From: Pseudomonas graminis | Lineage (GTDB): Bacteria; Pseudomonadota; Gammaproteobacteria; Pseudomonadales; Pseudomonadaceae | Assembly: GCF_002093745.1 (NCBI RefSeq) | Contig: NZ_MTSB01000014.1 | Span: forward strand, 1-64,000 | Direction: 5' to 3' | DNA length: 64,000 bases | In this document: positions 52,654 to 63,082 of the stretch, piece by piece | Layout of the letters: the number at the start of each line of letters is the position of its first letter | How positions within the stretch are numbered: the stretch's first letter is position 1 | The notes under the pieces: generated by a model | Seen by the model: only the letters and a program-made list of their open reading frames with translations | Told to the model about the DNA's origin: nothing | The model's database searches: none | Made by a program: the position numbers and the translations under genes

Positions 52654-53907
52654 CTACAGCGCCCCTTCAGGCGCTGACAGTGCGCTGGCCAGACTGGGCG
52701 CAAGAGGCAACACCGGCAATAACGTGGCTTGATACGCGTGATACAAGTCAGGCTTGCCCGGCCAGATATCCTCGCTGGGCTCGTTGCGTTCATTCAGCTC
52801 GTGACGCCAACTGCCATGTTCATGGTCGATGAACAGGGTCTCGTTGAACTCCCAGAAACAGCGATACCAGTTTTCATACTGCTGCTCGCCAGTGCGTTGC
52901 AACAGGGCAGCGGCAGCAGCGGCAGCTTCACAATGAACCCAGTGAAGGCGGTGGCGAACCACCGGCGCGTTTTGCCAATCGAGGGTGTAGACAACGCCGG
53001 GGTTCCCGTCCACATCCCAGCCATAGCGACAGGCGTTGGCGAAAAGCTGCCGGGCATCATCGAGCAACCATTCAGGACTGCTACGCCCTGCACGCCGCCG
53101 CGCGGCCTCCAGGTGCAGCACCAGGCGTGCCCACTCGAAGGCGTGGCCAGGCGTGGTGCCAAAAGGTCGAAAACCGTCAGCCGGGTTTTCACGGTTGTAA
53201 TCGGGCAGCGGTTCCCAGTCTCGGGAAAAATGCTCGATGACCTGAAAGTCATTGGCACCGGCATGTTGATGGATGACCCGCTCAACAATGCTCAGTGCCC
53301 GGTCGAGCCATTGCGCATCGCCCGTCACGTCTGCCAGGGCGAGAAACGCTTCGGTGCTGTGCATGTTGCTGTTGGCGCCGCGATAGGACTCTTCACCGCT
53401 CCAGTCTTGCGCGAATGACTCGCGCATTGCACCTTCCTGATCACTCCAGAAGCGGGTCTGAATCACATTGATGGCGTCGGACAGCAAGGCTTGCGCGCCA
53501 GGGCGCCCGGCGACCACCGCCGAGCTGGCAGCCAGTGCAACAAAGGCATGCAGGTAAGCCTGTTTGTCGGTCCTGCCGCCATCTTCAAGCGCGGCACTGA
53601 ACCAGCCGTCGTGCTGCGCATCACGCAGCGGCCCCTGTAATGCCGCGATGCCGTGATCGACCAGCGCCGCACAACCGGGTATGCCTTGCGCGTGCGCCAT
53701 GGCAAAACAATGGGTCATGCGTGCGGTGTTCATGGTTTCGGCCGTGGCGCCCACCATCAGACGGCCATAGTCATCAAGACTGCCAAAACCGTTTTCAAGC
53801 CTGGCGGCCTTGGCAAAGGCCAGCAGGCGATTGCCTTCCAGTGCCAGCCACTGCTGATGGGCTGGAGAGCGCAACCAACTGCTGAAGGTATGATTGTTAT
53901 TGTCCAT
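52654..53907 (-). CDS. AGE-family sugar isomerase (mannose/YihS-like)
   Basis: This 417-residue (alpha/alpha)6-barrel isomerase has catalytic His residues expected in ANSNMHSTEAF (about 175), TTPGHAFEWARL (about 250) and KPDLYHAYQATLLP (about 385). WPGKPDLYHAYQA is the hallmark of the aldose-ketose isomerase branch (D-mannose isomerase, YihS), rather than N-acylglucosamine epimerase. It probably interconverts mannose and fructose. The gene is monocistronic, convergent with the AbrB-like gene with only 9 bp between stops. Confidence 0.87.
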   Translation of the reverse strand: MDNNNHTFSSWLRSPAHQQWLALEGNRLLAFAKAARLENGFGSLDDYGRLMVGATAETMNTARMTHCFAMAHAQGIPGCAALVDHGIAALQGPLRDAQHDGWFSAALEDGGRTDKQAYLHAFVALAASSAVVAGRPGAQALLSDAINVIQTRFWSDQEGAMRESFAQDWSGEESYRGANSNMHSTEAFLALADVTGDAQWLDRALSIVERVIHQHAGANDFQVIEHFSRDWEPLPDYNRENPADGFRPFGTTPGHAFEWARLVLHLEAARRRAGRSSPEWLLDDARQLFANACRYGWDVDGNPGVVYTLDWQNAPVVRHRLHWVHCEAAAAAAALLQRTGEQQYENWYRCFWEFNETLFIDHEHGSWRHELNERNEPSEDIWPGKPDLYHAYQATLLPVLPLAPSLASALSAPEGAL

Positions 53908-54033
53908 GACGCGATGCCACCCCCTTCGATAAGGTATGTGCCCAGACTGTACCGGCGGTCATTTTGACCGTGGGCATAATGCGCGCACGGTCGAGCGGCG
54001 GCAAGCGGACACAACCTGTATCAATGTAGGGTT

Positions 54034-55659
54034 TTACACCTTGAAGCGTGAGACCACTTGGTTCAGGTCTGCTGCCAGACGCGACAATTCGTGGCTCGAC
54101 GCGCTGATCTGGTTGGCGCCCTGAGTCGACTGCATCGACAGATCACGAATGTTGACGATGTTGCGGTCGACCTCTCGCGACACTTGGGCCTGCTCTTCCG
54201 CAGCACTGGCAATAACCAGATTGCGCTCGGAAATCTGATTGATCGACGACGTGATTTCACTCAACGACTCGCCCGCCCCCTTGGCCAGCGCCAAGGTCGA
54301 ATCAGCCCGGTCGCGGCTGGTGTTCATCGAGTCCAGCGCCTGCGCGGAACCGCTGCGCATGGCGTTGACCATCGAATCGATCTCCAGCGTCGACTGTTGA
54401 GTACGGTGCGCCAGCGCTCGCACTTCGTCAGCCACCACCGCAAAGCCGCGACCCGACTCACCCGCGCGTGCCGCCTCGATCGCCGCATTGAGCGCCAGCA
54501 GGTTGGTTTGTTCAGCGATCGAGCGAATCACGTCCAGCACCTTGCCGATGTCCTGGGACTGGTTGGCGAGGCTCTGTACCAGGGTCGAGGTTGCCTGCAC
54601 GTTGTCGGTCAGCGTCTGGATCGACTGCACGGTTTCGATCACCCGCGTCTGCCCCGCACGCGCCGACGTGCTGGACTGGTTGGATGCGTCGGAAGTGGAC
54701 ACTGCGTTGCGCGCCACCTCTTCCACTGCGGAGGTCATTTCGTTGATGGCAGTGGCGGCCTGATCAATTTCTGCGTTCTGCTGGTTCAACCCGCGGTAGC
54801 TGTCTTCAGTCACGGAGTTGAGTTCAGTGGCGGCCGACGCCAGTTGGGTGGCCGAGCTGCCGATATGGCGCATGGCTTCTCGCAGGTTGACTTGCATCAT
54901 CGCCAACGCACGCAACAGACGGGTGACTTCGTCATCGCCGTCGACTTCGATGCTGTGGGTCAGGTCACCGTTGGCAACCTGCTCGGCGGCCGTGACGGCA
55001 CGCTGCAACGGACGAACGATACTGCGAGTCAGCCACAGCGCCAGACCGATGGTGCAGAGTGCTGCGAGGACAACAAAAGCAATCACGATATCGCGCGATT
55101 TGTCGTATTGGGCCTCGGCTGACTTGCCTTCCGCATCGACCCTGGTGACATAGAAATCGGCCAGATCATTGAGCTGCTTGCCGGAGCCGTCGACGATCTG
55201 TTTCATATCGACCAGCAGCAGCTTGTTCAGCCCGGCACTGTTGCCCTGGCCTGCGAGTGCAAACGAGTTGTCCAGCGCGCTGCGGTATTGGCCCATGGTC
55301 ACCATGAACTGATCGGTCAGGGATTTTTCTTCAGGGGTGTCAACGAACGTCTTGAGGGTGTCCAGCTTCTTGTTCAGGTCGCCCAGACGCACGTCCATTT
55401 GCCCACGATAGGTCGGAATACTCGCCGGATCAGTGTCCAGTGCCATGCGCAGAGAGATGGTACGGATACGCAGCATGATTTCCCGGATATCGTTGACCAC
55501 CCGCATACTGGGCAGCCAGTTGGTTTCCACCGCCACCTCGCTCTGGCGAATGGTCGACATCTGCGCCAGCGCGAACCAGCCGAGCAACGCCACCAAGAGG
55601 GAAATGAGGGTAAAACCCAGACCGGCACGACGAGCGATAGTGAGTTTGCGTAAGTTCAT
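54034..55659 (-). CDS. Methyl-accepting chemotaxis protein with four-helix-bundle sensor
   Basis: This is a 541-residue chemoreceptor. TM1 lies at about 12-33, a helical periplasmic sensor of about 155 residues (4HB_MCP type; [20 protein letters not shown]) follows, and TM2 is at about 190-210. HAMP ([20 protein letters not shown]) leads to a signalling domain with tip [20 protein letters not shown] around residue 390. It ends RFKV without a CheR pentapeptide. The ligand is unknown. A good sigma-28 promoter lies 64 bp upstream. Confidence 0.94.
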   Translation of the reverse strand: MNLRKLTIARRAGLGFTLISLLVALLGWFALAQMSTIRQSEVAVETNWLPSMRVVNDIREIMLRIRTISLRMALDTDPASIPTYRGQMDVRLGDLNKKLDTLKTFVDTPEEKSLTDQFMVTMGQYRSALDNSFALAGQGNSAGLNKLLLVDMKQIVDGSGKQLNDLADFYVTRVDAEGKSAEAQYDKSRDIVIAFVVLAALCTIGLALWLTRSIVRPLQRAVTAAEQVANGDLTHSIEVDGDDEVTRLLRALAMMQVNLREAMRHIGSSATQLASAATELNSVTEDSYRGLNQQNAEIDQAATAINEMTSAVEEVARNAVSTSDASNQSSTSARAGQTRVIETVQSIQTLTDNVQATSTLVQSLANQSQDIGKVLDVIRSIAEQTNLLALNAAIEAARAGESGRGFAVVADEVRALAHRTQQSTLEIDSMVNAMRSGSAQALDSMNTSRDRADSTLALAKGAGESLSEITSSINQISERNLVIASAAEEQAQVSREVDRNIVNIRDLSMQSTQGANQISASSHELSRLAADLNQVVSRFKV

Positions 55660-55703
55660 GACCAGGGCTCTTTTGTATTTGGAGGGCGATGCCTGAGGTA
55701 AAG

Positions 55704-55742
55704 TTGTCAGACAACCGACAGCATATCGTCGGTGCCTGACAA
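55704..55742. repeat. Interrupted inverted repeat over the chemoreceptor promoter
   Basis: On the minus strand TTGTCAG-gc-ACCGAC-gatatgct-GTCGGT-tgt-CTGACAA forms two nested perfect arms of 7 and 6 bp. The repeat covers the spacer and -10 of the sigma-28 promoter at 55723-55749 and the likely start site. Confidence 0.6.
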
Positions 55743-55749
55743 TTCTTTA
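55723..55749 (-). promoter_or_regulatory. Sigma-28 (FliA) promoter of the second chemoreceptor
   Basis: TAAAGAAT-N11-GACGATAT matches the consensus TAAAGTTT-N11-GCCGATAA at 6 of 8 positions in each half with exact spacing. It is 64 bp upstream of the ATG. Confidence 0.55.
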
Positions 55750-55815
55750 GCGCGGTCAGTGAACTTTTAGCTTTTTACTCAAACATGCCCGAGCGCCTCA
55801 TGGCAGAGGCTGCCA

Positions 55816-56955
55816 TCAGCGTCTGCCCGCAAGCTGCCAAAGCAGCGCCACGTCCCGCGCGCGATCATGCAGCAGGCGACGAGCATCGCGACAGGCTTGC
55901 TCAAGGCTCATTGGGCCGCTGGCCAGCGCAAACGCGGCGCTGATGCCGTGAGAGTAAAGCTGCTCGTACCCCTCGCCCAGCGTTCCCGCCAGCACAATGA
56001 CCGGCACTCCCTGACGCTGCGCGACTCTGGCTACGCCGAGGGGCGTCTTGCCGCGCAGGGTCTGGGCATCGAATCGGCCTTCGCCCGTAATCACCAGATC
56101 GGCCCCTGTCAACAAAGGCTCAAGCCCGGTCAGGTCGGCAACCACCTCAACGCCTGCGCGAAACGAAGCATTCAGGTAGGCCTTGGCTGCAAAGCCCATT
56201 CCCCCCGCCGCACCGCTGCCGGGGCTGTCGCGCAGGTCCTGGCCAAGGATTTGCGCCGAATGATCGGCGAAGCACCCCAGTGCAGCGTCAAGCGCCATCA
56301 CCTGTGCCGGCGATGCACCTTTTTGCGGACCGAAGACATGTGACGCGCCATTCGGTCCGCACAGCGGATTATCGACATCGGCGGCAATTTCGACTTGCAC
56401 GGCAGACAAGCGAGGATCGAAACCGCTCAGGTCGATACGGGCCAGATCGGCCAGGGCCAGCCCGCCGGGCGGCAACGGCGTGTTTTCGACGTCGAGAAAG
56501 CGTGCGCCCAATGCCGAGAGCATGCCGCTGCCACCATCGTTGGTGGCGCTGCCGCCGATGGCCAGAATAATTCGTTGGGCACCTGCGTCCAGCGCCGCCA
56601 GAATCAACTGCCCGGTGCCTCGCGTGCTGCTCACACACGCGTTGCGCTGCTCAAGCGCCAGCAGCTGCAAGCCACTGGCCATGGCCATTTCAATGATTGC
56701 CGTCCGGCTGTCCGCCAACCAGCCCCACCGGGCATCGACCGGATCGCCCAGCGGTCCGCTGACGCTGGCGCTCATGAGTCTGCCGTTGCAGGCCGCCAGC
56801 AGTGCTTCTATGGTCCCTTCCCCGCCATCTGCCATCGGGCACTTGATCAGCTCCGCCTCGGGCCAGGCTTCGGCCAGGCCGGTGGCGATGGCATCGGCAA
56901 CGGCCTGGGCGCTGAGGCTGTCCTTGAACGAGTCGGGGGCGATCACTATTTTCAT
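55816..56955 (-). CDS. Glycerate 2-kinase (GlxK/GarK family)
   Basis: This 379-residue glycerate kinase of PF02595 starts MKIVIAPDSFKDSLSAQAVA (GGAG 6-8 nt upstream of 56955). Family motifs are CPMADGGEGTIEALLAA, ILAIGGSATNDGGSGMLSAL, GMGFAAKAYLNASFRAGVEV and LVITGEGRFDAQTLRGKTPL. It phosphorylates D-glycerate, the end product of the tartronate-semialdehyde branch of glucarate/galactarate breakdown. It is followed upstream on the same strand by a CdaR-type regulator gene about 110 bp away, matching the usual CdaR-glycerate kinase association. Confidence 0.92.
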   Translation of the reverse strand: MKIVIAPDSFKDSLSAQAVADAIATGLAEAWPEAELIKCPMADGGEGTIEALLAACNGRLMSASVSGPLGDPVDARWGWLADSRTAIIEMAMASGLQLLALEQRNACVSSTRGTGQLILAALDAGAQRIILAIGGSATNDGGSGMLSALGARFLDVENTPLPPGGLALADLARIDLSGFDPRLSAVQVEIAADVDNPLCGPNGASHVFGPQKGASPAQVMALDAALGCFADHSAQILGQDLRDSPGSGAAGGMGFAAKAYLNASFRAGVEVVADLTGLEPLLTGADLVITGEGRFDAQTLRGKTPLGVARVAQRQGVPVIVLAGTLGEGYEQLYSHGISAAFALASGPMSLEQACRDARRLLHDRARDVALLWQLAGRR

Positions 56956-57064
56956 TGTTGTTCTCCATATCGATGCCCGCATGCTCTCACCCCAAGAGCG
57001 GTTTGCCCCTGGGCCTTCGCACAATGATCCTTGATGCTTAACCGGCATTTGACCAAAAAACCGT

Positions 57065-58156
57065 TTATGCCTGGCGAGTGATCATCTGCGCGCCCAGATA
57101 GAGGCGCAGCACGTCATCGGTCTTGTAGGGATCACAGCCGGTCAGTCCGGCAATCTTTTCCAGCCGATAGCGCAAGCTGTTGCGATGGATGCCCAAGGCT
57201 TCTGCGCAGGCCTGACTCTCGCCGCTGTGTTCGAACCACTGGCACAAGGTGTCGAGCAGTAGCGCATGGTTGTGCAAACGCCTCATCGGCTCGGCGACCT
57301 CCTCGGCCAGCCAGTCATGGCGGTAGCGCCAGAACAGCACCGGCAGGCGGAACGCTTCAAGACGCAGAAGGCGTTGCGCCGGTCGGGCCTGAGCGGCGTA
57401 CTCCAGCAAGTCCCGCGCCGCTGCGCAGGCATGACGCAAGGCGGCGAGGTCAGCAGACGGCGCGACCGTTGCCATGCGCAGCACCGACCAGCCCTGATCA
57501 TCAAGTTGCTTGAGCAACAGCCCGTCGTCACGGTCCTTGATCACCGTGCGGCACCAGTACAGCACACCGGGTTCGCGCAGCACGCACCAGCTGTCGGCGT
57601 ACCGCGCGCCAAGCCAGCTGGCAATCCGGCTGGCGCATGCGCCCTGCGGGTCGACCTGAATCAAGACGGCCTGGCGCCGCACCTGCGGCTGTAGGCCTAA
57701 TTGCCTGGCCTCGTCCACCAGGCTCTCGGGGCAATCCGGCAACAGCAACCGGGCCAGCAGTTCCTCGCTGCGTTGCGCACGCCACTGCCGGTCAGCCTGC
57801 TGACGACGCTGTTCCATGAGCATTTCGGCGGTCATCTTCACCAGTTCGCCATACACGCGAACCTCGTCCGGCTCACCGGTAATCCCGAGTACACCGACCA
57901 GTTGATGATCGAGCATCAAAGGCAGATTGACGCCAGGCTTGACGCCACCCAACTGCAACGCCGCCTGAGCGTCGATCTCTACAATCCGACTGCTGGCCAG
58001 GACTCTTTGCGCGCCTTCATGCCGAGTACACAGCCGCTCCGGATCACCGCTGCCGATGATGATGCCGAGATAGTCCATGACGTTGACGTTGTAAGGCAGA
58101 ATGGTCATCGCACGGTCGACGATGTCTTGGGCCAGCGCTCGATCAAGGGCAAACAT
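57065..58156 (-). CDS. cdaR: CdaR family sugar-diacid-responsive regulator
   Basis: This 363-residue CdaR has a sugar-diacid recognition domain at about 5-135 (MFALDRALAQDIVDRAMTIL, NVNVMDYLGIIIGSGDPERL, GVNLPLMLDHQLVGVLGITG) and a C-terminal PucR-type HTH at about 295-355 (SQACAEALGIHRNSLRYRLE). In E. coli CdaR activates garD, garPLRK and gudPD. The ATG at 58156 has GGGAG 7 nt upstream; the longer frame back to 58363 lacks support. It lies between the glycerate kinase gene and a FadR-type gntR gene. Confidence 0.9.
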   Translation of the reverse strand: MFALDRALAQDIVDRAMTILPYNVNVMDYLGIIIGSGDPERLCTRHEGAQRVLASSRIVEIDAQAALQLGGVKPGVNLPLMLDHQLVGVLGITGEPDEVRVYGELVKMTAEMLMEQRRQQADRQWRAQRSEELLARLLLPDCPESLVDEARQLGLQPQVRRQAVLIQVDPQGACASRIASWLGARYADSWCVLREPGVLYWCRTVIKDRDDGLLLKQLDDQGWSVLRMATVAPSADLAALRHACAAARDLLEYAAQARPAQRLLRLEAFRLPVLFWRYRHDWLAEEVAEPMRRLHNHALLLDTLCQWFEHSGESQACAEALGIHRNSLRYRLEKIAGLTGCDPYKTDDVLRLYLGAQMITRQA

Positions 58157-58337
58157 GAAAGGCTCCCGCCGCCGGGAACGGCTTGCAATGGTGCGACATG
58201 GGGTTTCATTTTTATTGAAGTGATTGAGCGCCCGAGTGTGCCTGAAAGTGCTGCGACGCGCGATGTGCGGGCTGGGCAGACCGCTGTGGCGCCCAGGCCC
58301 ATATCGGGCCGGCAAGACTTGCGCAACGCCTGGCCCC

Positions 58338-59051
58338 CTACTCCAGCGGCACCAATCGCTCACGACTGTTGCTCAGGTGTGTCCACATGGCGGCGCGGGC
58401 CGCGTCCGGGTCCTTGCGGCGAATCGCGCTGAGCAGCGCTTCGTGTTCCAGATTGGCCAGGTAGCCCTGATGCGCCAGGTTGCTGCCGGCCCTTTCGCTT
58501 GAGGCGATGCGGCTGCGCGGGATAACCGCACTGCCGAGGTGCTGCATGATTTCCATGAAATACGGGTTGCCGGTCGCTTCGGCAATCAGCATGTGGAAGC
58601 GCTTGTCGGCCTCGACACAACTGTCGTCATTGGCCAGCAGGTCCTGATAATCGTCCAGGGCCTGACGCATGGCCGCCAGTTGCTCATCGGTGCGACGCAC
58701 GGCGGCCAGCGCCACGGCTTGAGTTTCGAGGCCGATGCGAAGCTCGATGATGTCGCGCACTCGCGAAACAGTCTCGACTTTCAGGCGCAGGCCGGTCTGA
58801 TCGGCGCGTTCCAGCACAAAGGTGCCGATGCCGTGATGGGTCACGACCAACCCCGACGCCTGCAACTTGGAAATCGCTTCGCGCACCACGGTGCGGCTGA
58901 CGCCGTGCTCGCGGACGATCTGATTTTCGGAGGGCAACTTCTGACCCGGGGCGATCTTGCCCAGCAAGATGCGCTGGCTCAGTTCGGTGACCAGATCCGT
59001 GGCCAGACTGTGCTGACGGCGCTTGGGCGCTGCGCTGACGGGTTCCTGCAT
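58338..59051 (-). CDS. FadR-subfamily GntR regulator of the glucarate locus
   Basis: This 237-residue regulator has a GntR HTH at about 18-80 (LPSENQIVREHGVSRTVVRE, AISKLQASGLVVTHHGIGTF) and an FCD effector domain at about 95-225 (VRDIIELRIGLETQAVALAA, FHMLIAEATGNPYFMEIMQH). It is divergent from the transporter gene across 448 bp, where a palindrome ACTTGTATTACAAGT lies. It likely represses gudPD. The inducer would be a sugar acid or a breakdown intermediate. Confidence 0.9.
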   Translation of the reverse strand: MQEPVSAAPKRRQHSLATDLVTELSQRILLGKIAPGQKLPSENQIVREHGVSRTVVREAISKLQASGLVVTHHGIGTFVLERADQTGLRLKVETVSRVRDIIELRIGLETQAVALAAVRRTDEQLAAMRQALDDYQDLLANDDSCVEADKRFHMLIAEATGNPYFMEIMQHLGSAVIPRSRIASSERAGSNLAHQGYLANLEHEALLSAIRRKDPDAARAAMWTHLSNSRERLVPLE

Positions 59052-59499
59052 GGCGAGTGATTCCTGACTTGTCTGATTGTGCAGCCCTGTCCTGCCCGAA
59101 CGGGCGCGGACATGCCGGTCGGTGCGCTCAATCGCCGGGTTTTACAGCCCTGATGAGTTGTTCAACTTGTATTACAAGTAGCTTGCCACTGTCAAAAACT
59201 CTTTTCTCGTCCAAACCTTCACGCTTAACAGCCCAGTAGCGGTAAATCCGCTGAAGCAAGGCTCACCTTTTTTCTGTAATCCTTCCTAAAACCCATGTTC
59301 ATAGGCATTTTCTTTTATATTGTTACTGTCATACCAGTTGCTCCGGACCTTCCTTACCAACTTGCAAAACGCCCGGTATCTTTCCAATCAACTGCGTTGG
59401 GGGGATTGCGCGACAAACTTTTACTTGTATGATGACCGACAATGCAAAGGACACGCTTTGCACATACCCGCATAAAAACAACGAGTGGGAGATTCAACT
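59052..59499. other. Intergenic region between gntR and gudP-type genes
   Basis: This 448-bp region is AT-rich in its right half. It contains the palindrome at 59165-59179 and a related half-site ACTTGTATGATGACC at 59423-59437. No open frame or RNA gene is evident. Confidence 0.4.
59165..59179. promoter_or_regulatory. Palindromic operator candidate for the GntR regulator
   Basis: ACTTGTA-T-TACAAGT is a perfect 7-1-7 inverted repeat 114 bp upstream of the regulator ATG. A similar half-site (ACTTGTATGA) recurs at 59423, 77 bp before the transporter start. TTGT...ACAA spacing fits FadR-subfamily operators. Confidence 0.5.
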
Positions 59500-60846
59500 G
59501 TGAGCACATCCAATTCCAGGATGGCCGACGGCTCAGATTCGGTCCTGAGTTCAGCCGTTTCGAAAGTCAAACGTCATGTCCTGCCGCTTTTCGTCATCAT
59601 GTTCATCGTCAACTACATCGACCGGGTGAACATCGGTTTCGTGCGCTCTCATATGGAACACGACCTGGGGATCGGCGCTGCCGCCTACGGGCTGGGCGCC
59701 GGGCTGTTCTTCATCGGCTACGCCCTGTTCGAAGTCCCTTCCAATATCCTGCTGCAAAAAGTTGGCGCGCGCATCTGGCTGACGCGGATCATGCTCACTT
59801 GGGGCATCGTGGCCGCCTGCATGGCCTTCATCCAGAACGAAACGCACTTTTACATCCTGCGATTTTTGCTCGGCGTGGCCGAGGCCGGGTTCTTTCCGGG
59901 CGTGATCTATTACTTTACGCGCTGGCTGCCAGGCGTTGAGCGCGGCAAGGCCATCGCCATTTTTCTGAGTGGTTCGGCCATCGCCTCGCTGATTTCCGGC
60001 CCGCTGTCCGGCCTGCTGCTGCAGATCACGGGGCTCGGCCTGAAAGGCTGGCAATGGATGTACTTCATCGAAGGCATGTTCTCGGTCGGCCTGTGCTTCT
60101 TTGTCTGGTTCTGGCTGGACTCCAAACCGCACGATGCCAAGTGGCTGACCCGAGAAGAACAGGACGCGCTGGTCAATGCCATCGATGCCGAGCAAGCCGC
60201 CCGTGAAGCAGCAACACCGGTCAAGGCCTCCATCGGCAAACTGCTCAAGGACAGCCAGATCATTCTGTTTTGCCTGATCTACTTCTTCATTCAGTTGACC
60301 ATCTACGCCGCGACCTTCTGGCTGCCGAGCATCATCAGAAAAATGGGCAACATGACTGACTTTGAAGTCGGCATGTTCAACTCCATTCCGTGGCTGCTGT
60401 CAATCATCGGCATGTACGTATTCGCCACGCTCTCAGCCAAATGGAAACGCCAACAGGCCTGGGTCGCGATTGCCCTGCTGATCGCCGCCGCCGGGATGTT
60501 CATGTCCACCACCGGCAGCCCGATCTTCGCCTTCGTTGCCATCTGCTTTGCCGCACTGGGTTTCAAGTCCGCCTCTTCGCTGTTCTGGCCTATTCCGCAG
60601 GCGTATCTGGACGCGCGAATCGCTGCTGCAGTCATCGCGCTGATCAACTCGGTCGGCAACCTCGGCGGTTTCGTGGCGCCGACCACGTTCGGGTTGCTGG
60701 AAGAACACACCGGTTCGATTCAGGGCGGGCTGTATGGCTTGACCGCCACGTCGATCATCGCCGCAATCATCGTCTTCGCGGCACGCAACACACCCAAACC
60801 GGGCGCGACGCCGGTGGCCGCCATTCAGACCCCGGCGACTCATTGA
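59500..60846 (+). CDS. gudP: MFS glucarate/galactonate-type transporter (GudP-like)
   Basis: This 448-residue MFS protein of the anion:cation symporter (hexuronate/GudP) family has 12 TM helices. Motifs are [20 protein letters not shown] (TM1), [20 protein letters not shown] (the loop 2-3 motif) and [24 protein letters not shown] at 59500 is preferred, since GGGAG lies 8 nt upstream; a GTG at 59485 overlaps that site and is unlikely. It is followed by glucarate dehydratase 52 bp downstream. The substrate glucarate is inferred from that partner. Confidence 0.9.
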   Translation: MSTSNSRMADGSDSVLSSAVSKVKRHVLPLFVIMFIVNYIDRVNIGFVRSHMEHDLGIGAAAYGLGAGLFFIGYALFEVPSNILLQKVGARIWLTRIMLTWGIVAACMAFIQNETHFYILRFLLGVAEAGFFPGVIYYFTRWLPGVERGKAIAIFLSGSAIASLISGPLSGLLLQITGLGLKGWQWMYFIEGMFSVGLCFFVWFWLDSKPHDAKWLTREEQDALVNAIDAEQAAREAATPVKASIGKLLKDSQIILFCLIYFFIQLTIYAATFWLPSIIRKMGNMTDFEVGMFNSIPWLLSIIGMYVFATLSAKWKRQQAWVAIALLIAAAGMFMSTTGSPIFAFVAICFAALGFKSASSLFWPIPQAYLDARIAAAVIALINSVGNLGGFVAPTTFGLLEEHTGSIQGGLYGLTATSIIAAIIVFAARNTPKPGATPVAAIQTPATH

Positions 60847-60898
60847 TACGCGCGCGCAGCGACGCTTTTACAGATCATATTTTTCTACAGGATCAGCC

Positions 60899-62251
60899 AT
60901 GAACACTCAGCACTCCAACATCATCGGCAAGGCTCCCGTCATCACTGACATGCAGGTTGTGCCGGTGGCCGGGCATGACGACATGCTGCTCAATCTCAGC
61001 GGCGCGCACGGTCCCTACTTCACCCGCAATATTGTGATCCTCAAGGACAACGCCGGGCATGTCGGCGTCGGCGAAGTGCCTGGCGGCGAGCTGATCCGCC
61101 AGACCCTGGAAGATGCCCGCTCGCTGGTGGTCGGCAACAGCATCGGCACCTACCAGAAGATTCTCAACGAGGCACGCAAAGCCTTCGCCGATCGCGATTC
61201 CGGCGGTCGCGGCCTGCAGACCTTCGACCTGCGCATTGCGATCCACGCGGTGACCGCACTGGAAGCCGCGCTGCTCGACCTGCTGGGCCAGTACCTGGAA
61301 GTGCCGGTTGCTGCCTTGCTGGGTGAAGGTCAGCAACGCGATCAGGTCGAGATGCTTGGCTACCTGTTCTATGTCGGCGACCAGCGCAAGACCGATCTGG
61401 CCTACCGCAGCGAACCCGACGCGGACAACGACTGGTTCCGCATCCGCCATGAAGAAGCGCTGACCCCGGACGCCGTGGTGCGCCTGGCCGAAGCGGCGCA
61501 TCAGCGTTATGGTTTTCAGGACTTCAAGCTCAAGGGCGGGGTTTTGAGCGGCGACCAGGAAATCGAAGCCGTCACCGCTCTGGCCGAGCGTTTCCCCGAG
61601 GCACGCATCACGCTGGACCCCAACGGCGCCTGGTCGCTCAAGGAAGCCATCCGCCTGTGCCGCGATCAACACCACGTGCTGGCGTATGCCGAAGACCCAT
61701 GCGGCGCGGAAAACGGCTTTTCCGGTCGCGAAGTCATGGCCGAGTTCCGACGCGCCACCGGCCTTAAGACCGCCACCAACATGATCGCCACCGACTGGCG
61801 GGAAATGGGCCATGCCATTCAGTTGCAATCAGTGGACATCCCCCTCGCCGACCCGCACTTCTGGACGATGCAGGGCTCGGTGCGTGTGGCGCAGATGTGC
61901 AATGAGTGGGGGCTGACCTGGGGCTCGCATTCCAATAACCATTTCGATATCTCACTGGCCATGTTCACTCATGTGGCTGCCGCTGCACCGGGCAACATCA
62001 CAGCAATCGATACCCACTGGATCTGGCAGGACGGCCAGCGCCTGACCAAAGCTCCGCTGCAAATCATCGGCGGCAAGGTTGATGTGCCGAAGAAACCGGG
62101 GCTGGGCGTCGAACTGGACACGGATCAATTGGCCAAGGCTCACGAACTGTATAAAGGCATGGGCCTGGGCGCCCGCAACGACGCCGTCGCCATGCAGTTT
62201 CTGATCGCGGACTGGAAATTCAACAACAAGCAGCCTTGTCTGGTGCGTTGA
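60899..62251 (+). CDS. gudD: Glucarate dehydratase
   Basis: This 450-residue enolase-superfamily enzyme has an N-terminal capping region ([20 protein letters not shown]). The barrel lysine motif FKLKGG is near residue 210, metal ligands are in [17 protein letters not shown] and TNMIATDW, and the catalytic His is in [10 protein letters not shown] near residue 343. It converts D-glucarate to 5-keto-4-deoxyglucarate. The closest match is the GudD subgroup. The start has AGGA upstream. The gene ends with a strong terminator 43 bp downstream. Confidence 0.94.
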   Translation: MNTQHSNIIGKAPVITDMQVVPVAGHDDMLLNLSGAHGPYFTRNIVILKDNAGHVGVGEVPGGELIRQTLEDARSLVVGNSIGTYQKILNEARKAFADRDSGGRGLQTFDLRIAIHAVTALEAALLDLLGQYLEVPVAALLGEGQQRDQVEMLGYLFYVGDQRKTDLAYRSEPDADNDWFRIRHEEALTPDAVVRLAEAAHQRYGFQDFKLKGGVLSGDQEIEAVTALAERFPEARITLDPNGAWSLKEAIRLCRDQHHVLAYAEDPCGAENGFSGREVMAEFRRATGLKTATNMIATDWREMGHAIQLQSVDIPLADPHFWTMQGSVRVAQMCNEWGLTWGSHSNNHFDISLAMFTHVAAAAPGNITAIDTHWIWQDGQRLTKAPLQIIGGKVDVPKKPGLGVELDTDQLAKAHELYKGMGLGARNDAVAMQFLIADWKFNNKQPCLVR

Positions 62252-62293
62252 GCCTGACCGTCATTCATCACTGACTCGCCACACTGCTGGCAC

Positions 62294-62326
62294 ACGGCGC
62301 GCAACCCCCTTGCGCGCCGTTTTTTT
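62294..62326 (+). terminator. Rho-independent terminator after gudD
   Basis: ACGGCGCGCAA and TTGCGCGCCGT pair perfectly around CCCCC, followed by seven T. It ends the gudP-gudD transcript. Confidence 0.93.
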
Positions 62327-62393
62327 CAAATCGAATGGGGCATGCTCATCTGGCGTGCTACTGTCTTGCAACATCCAGTAACGACTAGACCGC

Positions 62394-63047
62394 ATGCGCC
62401 ACCTCGCCCGCACCCGTCCTCGCTTGACCCTTGCTGCTTTGGTTGGCGTGATCGCCGGTATCGCCTGGTCCTGGCTTATCCCCCACGCAACACTCACGCA
62501 GAGCCTGCTGACGGGCTGGGACACTGGCGTGTGGCTGTACCTGATCCTGATTTTTGTCCGTACGCTGCGCAGTAACGCTGAAGACGTTCGCCGGGTTGCG
62601 CTGATGGAAGACGAAAATGCCGGCGTCATTCTGGTCACGGTGTGCGTCGCGGCGCTGGCCAGTCTGGCCGCAATCATTGTTGAAATCGCGGCCAGCAAGG
62701 GGCTTTCCAGCGATGCACGCATGCTTCATCACGCGTTTACCGGTGTGACCGTCATCGGTTCCTGGTTGATGATCGGCGTGATCTTCAGCCTGCACTACGC
62801 ACGCGTGTTCTATACCTGGAAAGGCAAGGAACCGTCGCTGGCCTTTGTCGGCGGTGAGCAGCACCCTGACTACTGGGACTTCCTGTATTTCTCGTTCACC
62901 ATCAGCGTCGCGGTACAGACCTCCGACGTGGGCGTGGCAACACGTGAAATGCGCAAGGTCGTGCTGGGCCAGTCGTTGATCTGCTTCGTCTTCAACACCG
63001 CTATTCTGGGTTTCTCGATCAACATTGCCGCCAGCCTGTTCAACTAG
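62394..63047 (+). CDS. DUF1345 membrane protein
   Basis: This 217-residue protein has about five or six TM helices, of the DUF1345 family. Visible motifs are [40 protein letters not shown] and [20 protein letters not shown], the last being a conserved family stretch. The function is unknown. It lies between glucarate dehydratase and a hydroxyacid dehydrogenase gene, but the terminator before it argues for a separate transcript. Confidence 0.88.
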   Translation: MRHLARTRPRLTLAALVGVIAGIAWSWLIPHATLTQSLLTGWDTGVWLYLILIFVRTLRSNAEDVRRVALMEDENAGVILVTVCVAALASLAAIIVEIAASKGLSSDARMLHHAFTGVTVIGSWLMIGVIFSLHYARVFYTWKGKEPSLAFVGGEQHPDYWDFLYFSFTISVAVQTSDVGVATREMRKVVLGQSLICFVFNTAILGFSINIAASLFN

Positions 63048-63082
63048 CCTTTTCAGCCAACTCCGCCATGAGGACTGCAGAC

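Noticed and set aside
57065..58363. Extended N-terminus for the CdaR-type gene back to 58363
   Set aside because: The extra residues are Arg/Pro-rich with no family match, and a good GGGAG site supports the ATG at 58156.
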